From assembly GCF_001665575.1 (NCBI RefSeq), contig NZ_LZSU01000008.1, positions 1 to 64,000 on the forward strand: a DNA stretch of 64,000 nucleotides. The letters are read 5' to 3'. Position 1 is the first letter of the stretch, and every line of letters starts with the position of its first letter. This document shows, piece after piece, positions 10,216 to 19,512 of the stretch. The notes beneath the pieces were generated by a model. The model was not told the DNA's origin. It saw only the letters and a program-made list of their open reading frames with translations, and made no database searches. Both the position numbers and the translations under genes were made by a program. This stretch comes from Mycobacterium sp. 852013-51886_SCH5428379 (GTDB taxonomy: Bacteria; Actinomycetota; Actinomycetes; Mycobacteriales; Mycobacteriaceae).

Positions 10216-11911
10216 CGATGTCGGCGTAGAGCCGCACCAGACCCGACGCGACGGCAAACCGCGGGCCGTGCAGCCCGTCGATGTCGGCCCGACCCACCAC
10301 GACGCGGTCGGGCCGCAGCGATTCTGCGACGGTGCGCAGCAGTTCGTCGTCGAGCGCCCCGCCGCCGGCCAGCACGAGAACGGCCGGCGGCCGGTCGAAT
10401 CCGCGTAGGCAGCGGGCGATGTTGGCCGCCACGGTCTCCTGTTTGATCGCCAGCCGCAGGCTGCGCCACTCCTCGGCGGCCAGCCGGTGTGAGAACGGCA
10501 CCAGACCGGCGCTTCCGCGGGTGCACAGCCTGCCGATGGCCTCCGACGGGGCCGGGCTGTCCAGGAAGAGCCGGCGTCCGTCCTCCTCGTGGGCGACGTG
10601 TGGTCCCTCCACGCGCAGCGCGGGTGTGCGTTTGACCCGTTCGGCCAGCGCCCGCGGGACACCGAGTACCCGCGCCACCGCGGTGGTGATCGTCTCCCCC
10701 GCGCCCGCGGCGGTGATGATGCGGCCCTGACCGATGAGATCGACCGTGCCACCGCCGATGTCGCACACCACCGCGTCGGGCGGCAGCCCCGGTGTGGTCA
10801 GGGCGCCGCGCGCGGCGGCCGTCGGTTCCGAGGCGATGGTGTGCGCCGGCCGGCCGGTCAGCGCGCTGAGCGTCGCGGCGGCGTCGGTCACGGGATCTGC
10901 GGCCAGGAGGGCGACGACGGTGCCGCGCGCGTCGACCACACCGCGCCGCAGCCACGCGCCGTTGTCGATCACCGACAGGTCGGTGAAGAACGCGTCGTCG
11001 ACCCCGGTTCCGTCGGCGGCCGCCTTCAAGGCGCGGATCCGCACGGCCACCACGCTGCCGGGCGGTTCACGGCGCACCACGTCGTGGGCGGCCACCGGCG
11101 GATAGCGAATCACGGTGTCGCCGACGCGGCAGTCGACGTAGTCGTCGTCGACGGTCGGCGGTGGGGGTGGACCGGTGCGGGGAGTGACGGCGATGGCAGG
11201 GGCGTCCGCCAGTTCCCTGGTGAAGTCCGCGATCTCGTGCAGTCGCTCGTGGCCGAGACCGAGGGCGGCCGACAGCGCGATGGGGTCGGCCATCGCCCGG
11301 TAGGCGCGTCCCTCGGCGACCACCTCGACGGCGATCAGCGCACCGCGTTCCACCCCGTCGAGGTTGACCTCGTCGACGACCGGTACGTCGACCGGGATGC
11401 GGTTGCGGATCAGCACCGCATCGTCCAGTGCGGCCAGCACACCGGCCACCTGCCAGCCGCGGCCGACCGCCTCGGTGATCGACCGTGCGGCGTCCTCGAA
11501 GTCGACGTCGCGCCCGACGGAGACGACCACCGGACCGGTGGCTGGGTCACCGTTCAGATCCGCGATCCGAAAATGCTGCCCCACACCGTGTCCCGCACCG
11601 GCGGGAGTACTCGCGTCGTGGCGGCGCAGGCTCCGCACCGGCGCGTGCGGCGACGCGGCGGGGGCCAGCGGTGCGGTGGCGGTGTCGACCGGCCGGATTG
11701 TGGCGAGCACGACCTCGTCGACGGCGACGGCAGCGTCCACCTCCAGGCGGTGCAGGAGCGCGGCCGCGGCCTCGAGCGATTCTCTGGACCCCTTGCGGCC
11801 CCGTGTCGGGGTCTGGCCGTGCGCGACGGTCTCGACGGCGCCGTCGCTGATTCGGGCCACGACGATCTCGGTGGTGTGGTTGCCGACGTCCACACCCGCG
11901 ACGACCGTCAC
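10202..11911 (-). CDS. Diol/glycerol dehydratase reactivase, large (ATPase) subunit
   Basis: 569 residues of the DdrA/PduG type. The actin/Hsp70-like ATPase signatures are [15 protein letters not shown] at the start and [13 protein letters not shown] near residue 395, with [13 protein letters not shown] near the end. The enzyme exchanges damaged cobalamin for intact adenosylcobalamin in inactivated diol dehydratase, using ATP. GTG start overlaps the stop of the small dehydratase subunit (GTGA). No gene for the small reactivase subunit is found in this window, which is unusual because the two normally work as a complex. Confidence 0.9.
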   Translation of the reverse strand: MTVVAGVDVGNHTTEIVVARISDGAVETVAHGQTPTRGRKGSRESLEAAAALLHRLEVDAAVAVDEVVLATIRPVDTATAPLAPAASPHAPVRSLRRHDASTPAGAGHGVGQHFRIADLNGDPATGPVVVSVGRDVDFEDAARSITEAVGRGWQVAGVLAALDDAVLIRNRIPVDVPVVDEVNLDGVERGALIAVEVVAEGRAYRAMADPIALSAALGLGHERLHEIADFTRELADAPAIAVTPRTGPPPPPTVDDDYVDCRVGDTVIRYPPVAAHDVVRREPPGSVVAVRIRALKAAADGTGVDDAFFTDLSVIDNGAWLRRGVVDARGTVVALLAADPVTDAAATLSALTGRPAHTIASEPTAAARGALTTPGLPPDAVVCDIGGGTVDLIGQGRIITAAGAGETITTAVARVLGVPRALAERVKRTPALRVEGPHVAHEEDGRRLFLDSPAPSEAIGRLCTRGSAGLVPFSHRLAAEEWRSLRLAIKQETVAANIARCLRGFDRPPAVLVLAGGGALDDELLRTVAESLRPDRVVVGRADIDGLHGPRFAVASGLVRLYADIATGR

Positions 11912-12243
11912 CTCAGCAGGCCCCGCCGGGCGTAGACGACGGCAGCCTGCCGGACGAGTTCGGCGCAGCGGGATGCGCCCCGCGCCTCCAGGGAGACGCG
12001 CAGCGCTTCCAATTCGTCGGCGGTCGAGCGGTGCGGTCGCAACGCCTCGTAGAGGCTCATGACCTCTTCGTCGCCGAACACGGCCAATTCGGCTGCACGC
12101 AGGAAGTTCTCGGCCAGTTGCGGATTGCCGTTCTCCTCCGCGACGACGGCCTGGTGGGCCAGAGCGGTCGGATCCATCCGGAGGTCGGACAGTCCGAGTT
12201 CGCCGTCGACGGCTGCGGCGACGGTGAATCTCTGCTCGCTCAT
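11908..12243 (-). CDS. Diol/glycerol dehydratase small subunit
   Basis: 111 residues, helical, similar in length and position to the PduE/DhaB3 small subunit but shorter than the roughly 140-170 residues usual in enterobacteria. The conserved part includes LRMDPTALAHQAVVAEENGNPQLAENFLRAAEL and RPHRSTADELEALRVSLE. It is overlapped at both ends by its partners (ATGA with the large subunit, GTGA with the reactivase), so stoichiometric translation is likely. Confidence 0.88.
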   Translation of the reverse strand: MSEQRFTVAAAVDGELGLSDLRMDPTALAHQAVVAEENGNPQLAENFLRAAELAVFGDEEVMSLYEALRPHRSTADELEALRVSLEARGASRCAELVRQAAVVYARRGLLR

Positions 12244-14492
12244 GTGCGTACGGCCTCCACGGTGACGGGCGCCTGTCCGGGTTCGCAGGCCTGACGTTCT
12301 AGTGCCACCAGGGCCACCGCCCTGGCGTGGTAGCGCGCGGAGATCGATTCGTCGGTTCCGCCGGCGAGGATGGGCAGCGGCGCCATCCCCTTGGCGTGCC
12401 GGGCGGCGTTGCGGCCCAACTCGCGATACATCTGGGCCGTCAGCAGCGGCGCGACGCTGAACAGTTCGAGGTTGGCCAGCGGGGCGAGATCTCTGCGATG
12501 GATCAGCGCGGTCCCCTTGCCCTGCAATCCGATTCCGATGCCCGAGCCCGAGAGCCGGGCCGCGGTCAGCCCGATCATCCCGACGTCGATCGTGGACCGC
12601 ACCCGCACCAGCCGTGGCAGGCAACCCTCCTCCTCGAGGCCCGCCCCGAGTTGGCGCAGCACCTCGCCGACCGTCAGCCCGCACAGCGTGAGCCACACCG
12701 AACGCCCGAGTGCCGGCGACAGTCCGATGCAGACCTCGCGCGGATCACTGCCCTGACGCGCCGGTTCGACATCGGTGAACGTGATGTGGCCGTGGTGTAC
12801 GTCCTGATCGGCGGTCAGCTCGGCGGCGCTGCGGGCCTGGCGGATGGCGTCGATCTCCGCGCGACGGTCCTCGGTGAGGGCGTATCCGGTGCCCGGCCCG
12901 CTGTAGTCGTTGGGATCGGTGATCTTCGACAACACCCGGAACTCCTCGTCGAAGATCGCCGACGTCTGTAACTGGTCGCCGCGCAACCGTTCCCGCGTCA
13001 GGCGCATGATGGCCTCCGCCTCCGGTTCGTATCCGGTGCGGTGCAGCGCTGCGACGACGTCGAACACCGTCAACTGCCTGGCCTCGATGGCATTGGCCGC
13101 CTCGGCCACCGCCTTCGGGTCACCGGCGGGCAGATCGCGTGAATCGTTGGCCACCACGACGGCGTCGATGCGGCTGTCGTCGAAGTCGGCGAGTCCGAGA
13201 TCGCGGTAGACGGCCTGCACGGCGGTCGCCGCGCGGCGCCGCACCCGGGCCAGGTGTTCGGTCGACACCGTGCGCAGACCGCCGTCGGCGCCCCAGTCCC
13301 GTTGCAGCACCAGGAAATCGTCCATGTCGTCGGCGTTGAAGTTCGACAGCGCGAAGGCGTTGTCGTACCGCGGGATCGAGCCGAAGCCGGAGAAGATGAA
13401 GTCGGCGCCCGCCAGCAGCACCGGCAGCGTGTGCGCGCTGCGGCGAATGTCGGATTCGGAGATCAGGTTATCGTTGCCGGCACAGGATTCGAGGTCGCGC
13501 ATCATCACCATGAGGTTCTCGGCCAGCAGCTCCTTCATACCCTCCGGAACCGAGGCCACGACACCGACACCATCGATGCCACCGTTCTGCACGCCCTGCG
13601 ATCCGAGTGCGCGAGCCAGTGCGACACAACGGGATTCGAGGTACAGGATGGAGCACTTCTCGGCCGCGCCCATCAGCACCTCGGCGCCACCGCCGCTGGT
13701 CACCCTCATCTTCAGACCTCGCGAGGCGTACGCCGAGGTGAGGATCGCCTTGGAGAACGGGGTGTCGTCACCGTCGACGAACACCTGCTCGGTGCCGTAG
13801 ATCGAGATGGTCTCGGCATAGCTGGTGAGCCCCCGCAGTCCGAGCCGCAGCTCGAGTGCCTCCTCGATCGAACACTGCGCCATCGCGCCTGCCACCCCGA
13901 CCTGCGAACCGATCAGCAGCGCAACGGCATTCGACGGCGCGTCGGACAGCACCGGCACCGTGGTCTCCACCTCGCGGAAGCCGTAGGCCACCGCGCTGGC
14001 GGCGTCGGCGGCGATCAGCAGCGGATCGTCGAGCTGATTGGTGACGTGGGCCTGGTTGCTGGGTGTGCGGCGGGCCCGCATCTTGCTCATCGCCATCTGC
14101 ATCTCAACAGGCGTCATCACCGCGAGCACGCGGGCCAGCTTGGCAGGCGTGGTGCCGCCGACGAGTCGCACCACCTCGGCGCGCGACACGTTCGGATCGA
14201 CCGCGCGTCGGGCCAGCTCGATGTCGGACAACGCCATCGCCTCACCTGCGACGGCAAGGTCGATGCCGTACCGGGCGATGAACTCGTCGATGACGTCGAA
14301 CTCGGCCGCGGGTTTGCCGTCCAACTCCACGACCGCGCCGTCGCGGATCACCAGGGACGGCTCCGGATCGTGGGGACTGCGCATCGCGACCAGACCCAGC
14401 GCCGGATCGGTGACACTGAATCCGTCGAGATTGACCGCTTTTGCATCGAGAATCCGCATCCGACCCTGGTCGAGGTCGCCGTGTTCGGTCAT
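12240..14492 (-). CDS. Adenosylcobalamin-dependent diol/glycerol dehydratase, fused large and medium subunits
   Basis: 750 residues. Residues 1 to about 550 are the PduC/DhaB1 TIM-barrel subunit: TPSNQAHVTNQLDDPLLIAADAASA, YGTEQVFVDGDDTPFSKA, ESRCVALARALGSQGVQNGG and RDLESCAGNDNLISESDIRRSAHTL. The last 190 residues correspond to the medium subunit (VCIGLSPALGRS, GIGLQGKGTALIHRRDL, LELFSVAPLLT). In enterobacteria these are separate genes. The enzyme dehydrates 1,2-propanediol or glycerol to an aldehyde by radical chemistry. No microcompartment shell or aldehyde dehydrogenase genes are adjacent. The start ATG is not SD-rich. Confidence 0.92.
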   Translation of the reverse strand: MTEHGDLDQGRMRILDAKAVNLDGFSVTDPALGLVAMRSPHDPEPSLVIRDGAVVELDGKPAAEFDVIDEFIARYGIDLAVAGEAMALSDIELARRAVDPNVSRAEVVRLVGGTTPAKLARVLAVMTPVEMQMAMSKMRARRTPSNQAHVTNQLDDPLLIAADAASAVAYGFREVETTVPVLSDAPSNAVALLIGSQVGVAGAMAQCSIEEALELRLGLRGLTSYAETISIYGTEQVFVDGDDTPFSKAILTSAYASRGLKMRVTSGGGAEVLMGAAEKCSILYLESRCVALARALGSQGVQNGGIDGVGVVASVPEGMKELLAENLMVMMRDLESCAGNDNLISESDIRRSAHTLPVLLAGADFIFSGFGSIPRYDNAFALSNFNADDMDDFLVLQRDWGADGGLRTVSTEHLARVRRRAATAVQAVYRDLGLADFDDSRIDAVVVANDSRDLPAGDPKAVAEAANAIEARQLTVFDVVAALHRTGYEPEAEAIMRLTRERLRGDQLQTSAIFDEEFRVLSKITDPNDYSGPGTGYALTEDRRAEIDAIRQARSAAELTADQDVHHGHITFTDVEPARQGSDPREVCIGLSPALGRSVWLTLCGLTVGEVLRQLGAGLEEEGCLPRLVRVRSTIDVGMIGLTAARLSGSGIGIGLQGKGTALIHRRDLAPLANLELFSVAPLLTAQMYRELGRNAARHAKGMAPLPILAGGTDESISARYHARAVALVALERQACEPGQAPVTVEAVRT

Positions 14493-14585
14493 GGTCCTGA
14501 TCCTGCCAGTGCCGCGGGCGAGGGGCGACACCCATCCCTCACCGGGTATTCGCACCGGGTTTGGCTGTCACGTCTCTCGAATTAG

Positions 14586-14614
14586 CTGACAACGTTGCTG
14601 CGGGGCGCTATCGT
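14586..14614 (+). promoter_or_regulatory. SigA-like promoter for the exported C39-like pair
   Basis: CTGACA (14586-14591), 17-nt spacer, TATCGT (14609-14614). The predicted start of transcription is near 14621, leaving a leader of about 40 nt that contains GGAGG at 14651-14655, 6 nt before the TTG start at 14662. This is the clearest -35/-10 promoter in the window. Confidence 0.6.
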
Positions 14615-14661
14615 CAGGCTCGACATTTTCCGCGTGGTGGATCTTTTCCTGGAGGCTTACG

Positions 14662-15624
14662 TTGACCTCGGTCCAGCATGCGTTGCGAAGAACCCTGTCC
14701 GGACTCGTTCTCGGCGGCGGGATACTGCTGGCTGGTGCGACCGGCGTAGCCGCCGCCGATTCCGGTGTCTCCGCGGGGAACTCGTCGGGAAGTTCATCCG
14801 CCGACCCGGGGCGCTCGGTGTCAACGACGGTGAGCCGTCGCGGTGGCGACTCCGACCGGTCGCCGGTCACGAGCGGCGTGCGGACGACCGGCTCCACCAC
14901 CGCGAAGCGTCCACCGGTCCGACCGGTTTCGGCGAAGCCGGTGCGAGGCAACAGGCCCACAGTCACCAAACCGGCGGTCGTGCGGGTCGTCAAACCTGTC
15001 GAACCCGAGGCACCGGCCGAGCCGGTGGTGTACGGCAATCCGAGGCAGAACCAGGACTACTTCGCGAGTGGGAACTGGGAGACCGCGCCACTGATGTCGG
15101 CGACGATGATCCTCCGACAGCTCACCGGCGCCATGGTCGATCCCCAAGACCTGGTCGACCAGGGTCTCTCGACCGACAGCAGGTACCGCACCGGCAGAAA
15201 GGCCTATCTGGGGCCGGGTGTGAACGACAGGGTCATGTGGTACGACGCTCAGGAACTGCTGTCCGACCGCGGCGTGGAGCTGGTCACCCGCACCCATCCC
15301 AAAGCGCAGGAGGGTCGCGCCCTGGCGGACCTTCAAGCAGCACTTCAAGACCCGCGCAAGGCCGTGGCGGTCAACGTTTCCACGCCCATCGACGGCTGGG
15401 ACAAGCCGCACACCCACGAGGTTGTGGTGTTGGGACTCGACGCCACCAACGGCCAGGTGTATCTGAACGACGCTTGGTCACCGACCTCCGGAAAAGCCAA
15501 AGTGATGACACTGGCCGAATTCCTGGCCGCCTGGGCGAACAACTTCTCCACCACTGTCGCGCAGTTGCCGCCGGCGGCGTCGCGCCGCGAGCCGATGACA
15601 TCCGTCGACACGATGGCCGCCTGA
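14662..15624 (+). CDS. Exported C39-peptidase-fold protein, active-site cysteine missing
   Basis: 320 residues. TTG start supported by GGAGG 6 nt upstream. Signal peptide (residues 1-32, LSGLVLGGGILLAGATGVAAA), then about 85 residues of Ser/Thr/Pro/Arg-rich linker, then a C39-like papain fold. The helix that should carry the nucleophile reads YFASGNWETAPLMSATMILRQ: the paralogue encoded next has RCGTCTLMSV here, so the cysteines are gone. The histidine region is kept (HTHEVVVLGLDATNGQVYLNDAW). It is therefore probably a secreted pseudo-peptidase that binds a peptide or regulates its neighbour. Two bases separate its stop from the next possible start. Confidence 0.75.
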   Translation: MTSVQHALRRTLSGLVLGGGILLAGATGVAAADSGVSAGNSSGSSSADPGRSVSTTVSRRGGDSDRSPVTSGVRTTGSTTAKRPPVRPVSAKPVRGNRPTVTKPAVVRVVKPVEPEAPAEPVVYGNPRQNQDYFASGNWETAPLMSATMILRQLTGAMVDPQDLVDQGLSTDSRYRTGRKAYLGPGVNDRVMWYDAQELLSDRGVELVTRTHPKAQEGRALADLQAALQDPRKAVAVNVSTPIDGWDKPHTHEVVVLGLDATNGQVYLNDAWSPTSGKAKVMTLAEFLAAWANNFSTTVAQLPPAASRREPMTSVDTMAA

Positions 15625-15646
15625 GATGAGGCTCAGAAGGTGCTCC

Positions 15647-16780
15647 GTGAAGCAGTCGGGCCGTATCGCGCTCTTCGGATTCGCCCTCGGAGCCGGCGTT
15701 CTGCTCGCCGGCAGCGCCGGTGTGGCCGCCGCGGCGCCGGGCGAGTCGGGCCAGGGGTCCGGCGTCTCGTCCTCCGCCGCAGCAGATCCCGGACCCAGTT
15801 CATCGGTCGGTCGCACCCACCCCGCCGACAAGGGCCCGTCGGTCGCGCCCGCGCGCGTCGCGGCACCGACATCGGGTGTCGGCAGCCCCCGTGGCACGAC
15901 CTCGCGCACCGATCGGCCGAAGCCCGGGGCGGTCGCTGAACCGTCGACGCGCGTGCTGCAACGTGCTGAGGCGGCGCCATCGGTTCCGCCGGTCCAGGTC
16001 ACCACCGGCAGCGCCGTCGAGGATCCGCAGAGCGGCCTCGCCGCTCTCAGCGCCGATCTCGCCCGCGCACACAGCGGCGTCGAGACCGACAAGCCGGCGA
16101 CGACGTTCGGTGATTTCGAGGCGAACAGGCCGTACCGGTACTACCAGGGACGGTGTGGCACCTGTACGTTGATGTCGGTCGCAGGCGTCATCGGGCAATT
16201 GAGCCCGGACCACCGGATGCCCGGCCAACAGGAGATCATCCAGCGGGCGTCCCGCATCGCCAGCGACGTCACCCTCGGTCAGAACATCTACGAACCCGAC
16301 AGTGACGGCCCCAACCCAGCGAAAAAGCACAGTGGCGCCTCGTTCGTCGACGCAGTCACGCTGCTGCGGTTGTACGACATCGACGCGGAGGTCACCGAGT
16401 ACACCAGGGGTCAGGGCACGCTGGCGATGACCGCTCTCAAGTCCGCGCTGGCCGAGGGACAGGGCGTGATCGTCAACATCCACAACCTGACCGCTTACAC
16501 CGGGTACAACAGGACGTTCTTCGGCTCCGGAGTCGACCACTGGGGTCAACCCTTCAGCCCGATCGCACGGGAGACCTGGGGTAATCACGCGGTGATCGTG
16601 CTGGAGGTCGACGAGCGGCACGGGATGGTCTACCTCAACGACAGTGCTCCGCGATTCGGGCAGGGGATACCGATACCGGTCGCCGCTTTCATGGAGGCGT
16701 GGAGGGCCAGTCGCTTCCAGACGATCACCGCCAGGCCAGTCGCAGCAGGTGTCGCACCGCAACGTCCCGTCGCCGCATGA
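15647..16780 (+). CDS. Exported C39-family cysteine-peptidase-like protein
   Basis: 377 residues. Signal peptide FGFALGAGVLLAGSAGVAAA, low-complexity Ser/Pro/Ala linker to about residue 145, then a C39-like domain with candidate nucleophile in RCGTCTLMSVAGVIGQL (near residue 168) and His/Asp region WGNHAVIVLEVDERHGMVYLND. Cys and His are both present, so hydrolysis of a peptide or peptidoglycan-linked substrate is possible. No ABC transporter or double-glycine leader peptide, as in bacteriocin C39 systems, is near. GTG 15647 chosen over ATG 15626 because AGAAGG lies 6 nt upstream and the signal peptide then has normal length. Same operon as the pseudo-peptidase before it. Confidence 0.75.
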   Translation: MKQSGRIALFGFALGAGVLLAGSAGVAAAAPGESGQGSGVSSSAAADPGPSSSVGRTHPADKGPSVAPARVAAPTSGVGSPRGTTSRTDRPKPGAVAEPSTRVLQRAEAAPSVPPVQVTTGSAVEDPQSGLAALSADLARAHSGVETDKPATTFGDFEANRPYRYYQGRCGTCTLMSVAGVIGQLSPDHRMPGQQEIIQRASRIASDVTLGQNIYEPDSDGPNPAKKHSGASFVDAVTLLRLYDIDAEVTEYTRGQGTLAMTALKSALAEGQGVIVNIHNLTAYTGYNRTFFGSGVDHWGQPFSPIARETWGNHAVIVLEVDERHGMVYLNDSAPRFGQGIPIPVAAFMEAWRASRFQTITARPVAAGVAPQRPVAA

Positions 16781-16818
16781 CCGGGACTCGGCTCGCCGCG
16801 AGCTGACACGATGGCGGG

Positions 16819-18582
16819 ATGAAGCCCGCGTTCGCGATCGTCTGCGCACTCGTCCTTTCGCTGGTCGGCTGTTCCTCCCCGAGTCCCGAGGATCCGTTCC
16901 GCGCGTTCGCCGATGCGCTGAACAAGCGCGACGCGGCAGCCGCGGCAGCACAGACCGACGACCCCGCCGCCGCCGAATCCGTCATCACCACCATGTTCGA
17001 CGGGATGGGCTCCACGGCGACCGTGCAGGTCGAGCCCGCCGCCATCGAGGGTGAGGAGACCGGCGCCACGCTGACCTACCGGTGGACAGCCGCACCCGGA
17101 CGCGAGTTCGGCTACGAGGCCACGGGTACGGCCGAGCGGAGCGGCGACGCCTGGCGGCTGATCTGGTCACCGACGCTGCTGCATCCGGATCTGCAGCCGG
17201 GTATGACGTTCCAGTACAGCCAGGACAGCGACCTGAACACCCCGGTGCTCGACCGGACCGGCCAGCCGCTGATGACCTGGCAGACGGTCGGACTCGTCAC
17301 TCTGCAACGCGCACAACGCGGTTCGGCCGCGCAACTTGCTCCCCTGTTGACGCCCTTCGAACCGGGCATCTCCGCCGAGTCGATCTCGGCGCAGTTCGAC
17401 GGCAACGACGACGCCGCCGTCACCGTGATCCGGTTGCGCGAAGCCGATCTCGCCCCCGTCGCCGACCAGTTGCGCGCGGTCCCCGGCGTCACCGTCACCG
17501 AACAGGGCGCGCTGCTCACCGCCGACCGTGCCCTGTCCTCACCCGCGCTCGCCGGGCTCCCCGAGCTGTGGCATCAGCGCGTCACCGCGGACGCCGGCTG
17601 GTCGGTGTATCTGGTCGACGGCGAGGGTGCACCGGCACAGCGCCTCGCCGAAACACCGCCTGCCCCCACCGCACCCGTCGCCACCACGCTCGACCTGCGT
17701 CTGCAATTGCTGGCTCAGAGCGCCGTCGCCACCGAGCCGCGCCCCGCGGTGCTCGTCGCGATCTCGCCGTCGGACGGCGGCATCGTCGCAGCGGCGCAGA
17801 ATCCGGCCGCCGACGCGCAGGGCGCCATCGCGTTCTCGGGTCTCTATCCGCCGGGTTCGACGTTCAAGACCATCACCACCGCGGCGGCACTGGAGGCCGG
17901 CATCGTCACGCCGGACACCCCCGTCGCCTGCCCGGGCCGGCTCACCATCGAGAACCGCACGATCCCCAACGACGACGAATTCGATCTCGGCACCGTCCCG
18001 CTGACGACGGCGTTCGCCCGCTCCTGCAACACCTCGATGGCCGCCCTCGCCGACCGGCTGCCACCGGATGCGCTGCCCACCACCGCCCGTCAGTTCGGCA
18101 TCGGCGCCGACTACGTCATCCCGGGCCTGACGACGGTGACCGGCCGGGTGCCGGTCGCCGACACCGCGGCTCAGAAGGTCGAGAACGGCATCGGCCAGGG
18201 CACCGTCACCGCCAGCCCGTTCGGTCTGGCGCTCGCGGAGGCCAGCCTGGCCCGCGGCGCCACCGTCACCCCGATGCTGGTGACCGGACAGAAGACGGAG
18301 TCCGACACCCCGTCGACGCCGCTGCCGCACTCGGTCGTCGACGCCCTGCGCGCCATGATGCGCGCGACCGTCACCGACGGCACCGCGTCGGCGCTGGCCG
18401 ACATCGGCGACCTGGGCGGGAAGACCGGCACCGCGGAGTTCGGGGACAACACCCATTCGCACGGCTGGTTCGCCGGTATCGCCGGCGACCTCGCATTCGC
18501 GACGCTGGTGGTCGGCGGCGATTCGTCCGCGCCGGCGATCTCGGTATCCGGTGACTTCCTGCGGCCCGCCATGGCAGGCTGA
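16819..18582 (+). CDS. Penicillin-binding lipoprotein (transpeptidase)
   Basis: 587 residues. Lipobox LVGC at about residue 15 suggests a membrane-anchored lipoprotein. An NTF2-like MecA_N domain follows (PFRAFADALNKRDAAAAAAQT), then a dimerisation-type domain, then the transpeptidase with SxxK in PPGSTFKTI (near residue 350), SxN as SCN (near 402) and KTG in GGKTGTAEFG (near 534). This order matches the mycobacterial PBP-lipo family (Rv2864c type), a class B peptidoglycan cross-linking enzyme of division. No PASTA domain. It lies apart from the usual dcw cluster and 4 nt upstream of a small secreted protein. Confidence 0.9.
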   Translation: MKPAFAIVCALVLSLVGCSSPSPEDPFRAFADALNKRDAAAAAAQTDDPAAAESVITTMFDGMGSTATVQVEPAAIEGEETGATLTYRWTAAPGREFGYEATGTAERSGDAWRLIWSPTLLHPDLQPGMTFQYSQDSDLNTPVLDRTGQPLMTWQTVGLVTLQRAQRGSAAQLAPLLTPFEPGISAESISAQFDGNDDAAVTVIRLREADLAPVADQLRAVPGVTVTEQGALLTADRALSSPALAGLPELWHQRVTADAGWSVYLVDGEGAPAQRLAETPPAPTAPVATTLDLRLQLLAQSAVATEPRPAVLVAISPSDGGIVAAAQNPAADAQGAIAFSGLYPPGSTFKTITTAAALEAGIVTPDTPVACPGRLTIENRTIPNDDEFDLGTVPLTTAFARSCNTSMAALADRLPPDALPTTARQFGIGADYVIPGLTTVTGRVPVADTAAQKVENGIGQGTVTASPFGLALAEASLARGATVTPMLVTGQKTESDTPSTPLPHSVVDALRAMMRATVTDGTASALADIGDLGGKTGTAEFGDNTHSHGWFAGIAGDLAFATLVVGGDSSAPAISVSGDFLRPAMAG

Positions 18583-18586
18583 TCGC

Positions 18587-18967
18587 ATGAAACTCGTGGC
18601 TGTCCTGGCACTGGCGGCAGGTGCCGCCGCCGCGCCGCTCTTGGCTCCCACCGGCGCCTCTGCCGCCCCGCCGCCGGGCGGTGCGTGTGACGGCGCCCAG
18701 TGCGTTCCCTACGTCCATCGCAACATCGACCCCGGCGCGGAATGCGTGTCTCAGGGCCGTTGGCAGTTCGGACTCGACGCGTCCGGGAACACCTACACGT
18801 GCAGCGCATCGCGGGCGTGGGTGCCGCAGCCGCCGCTGGTCGGAGTGCGGTTGTTGCGCCAGCCGTGCGGAGAGGCCACAGGCGTCGCGCAGACCCCGGA
18901 CGGACTGCCGCTCAGCTGTAAGGACGGCGGCTGGAGCGTCGACTACACGAAGTACTTCTTCAGCTGA
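18587..18967 (+). CDS. Small secreted cysteine-containing protein, unknown function
   Basis: 126 residues. Signal peptide (VAVLALAAGAAAAPLLAPTGASA) and a mature part with six cysteines (CDGAQC, EC, YTC, PC, SC) that could form three disulfides. I do not recognise the family. It begins 4 nt after the penicillin-binding protein stop, so it is probably co-transcribed, and its 3' end overlaps the convergent DUF2237 gene by 8 bases. Confidence 0.7.
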   Translation: MKLVAVLALAAGAAAAPLLAPTGASAAPPPGGACDGAQCVPYVHRNIDPGAECVSQGRWQFGLDASGNTYTCSASRAWVPQPPLVGVRLLRQPCGEATGVAQTPDGLPLSCKDGGWSVDYTKYFFS

Positions 18968-19349
18968 GCCCGCCGAGGTCGTCGGGCACGTCGACGGCGT
19001 GGGCCCGCAGCGCCTCGAGGGGGACCACGTCGAGCGTGCGTTCATGGGTGGCTGCCAGCACGACCGGTGCGGCGGCGCCGTCGGCGTGGGCACGCAGCCA
19101 GTTCACCGCGGTGACGCACCAGCGGTCGCCGGGATTCAGGCCGGGGAAGCGGTACTCGGGTCGCGGCGTGGACAGATCGTTGCCGATGGATCGCTGATGG
19201 TCGAGGAACTCGGCGGAGACCACGGCGCAGATCGTGTGCCTGCCGAGATCTTCCGGACCGGTCGAACAGCAGCCGTCACGGTAGAAGCCGGTCAGCGGAT
19301 CGGTGCTGCACTCCTGCAGCGGGCCGCCGAGCACGTTGCGTTCGGACAC
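18960..19349 (-). CDS. DUF2237 family protein
   Basis: 129 residues, cytoplasmic. It is made almost entirely of the DUF2237 signature: DPLTGFYRDGCCSTGPEDLG, HTICAVVSAEFLDHQ, GNDLSTPRPEYRFPGLNPGDRWCV. Function unknown. GTG start 19349 preceded by a CATACT -10-like element 6 nt upstream. Confidence 0.9.
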   Translation of the reverse strand: MSERNVLGGPLQECSTDPLTGFYRDGCCSTGPEDLGRHTICAVVSAEFLDHQRSIGNDLSTPRPEYRFPGLNPGDRWCVTAVNWLRAHADGAAAPVVLAATHERTLDVVPLEALRAHAVDVPDDLGGLS

Positions 19350-19372
19350 GCGCCCAGTATGGCCGGTGAAGA

Positions 19373-19463
19373 TGGCGGTGGCGGAGGGATTTGAACCCTC
19401 GGACGGGGGTTACCCGTCACACGCTTTCGAGGCGTGCTCCTTAGGCCGCTCGGACACGCCACC
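19373..19463 (-). tRNA. tRNA-Ser (anticodon CGA), CCA encoded
   Basis: Class II tRNA with acceptor GGTGGCG paired with CGCCACC, D-arm GTCCGAGCGG, anticodon loop CTCGAAA giving CGA, a long variable arm, and T-loop GGTTCAAATCC. The discriminator G is followed by CCA in the genome (19373-19375). Reads UCG. Confidence 0.95.
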
Positions 19464-19512
19464 GTGTGGCAGCTTACCGAAGCCGGTGCGCTCGCCCTAA
19501 TCGCGTGCCGGA

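Noticed and set aside
13254-14585. 443-codon forward frame opposite the diol dehydratase
   Set aside because: No motif; mirror-frame artefact of the dehydratase coding strand.
16819-18582. Penicillin-binding protein as part of a beta-lactam resistance unit with the MBL-fold protein at 44355
   Set aside because: The two are 26 kb apart, the MBL-fold site is degenerate, and the PBP matches a normal mycobacterial class B lipoprotein.
19373-19463. tRNA-Ser as attachment site of an integrated element
   Set aside because: No integrase, no duplicated tRNA 3' end seen nearby, and the neighbouring genes are conserved core genes.
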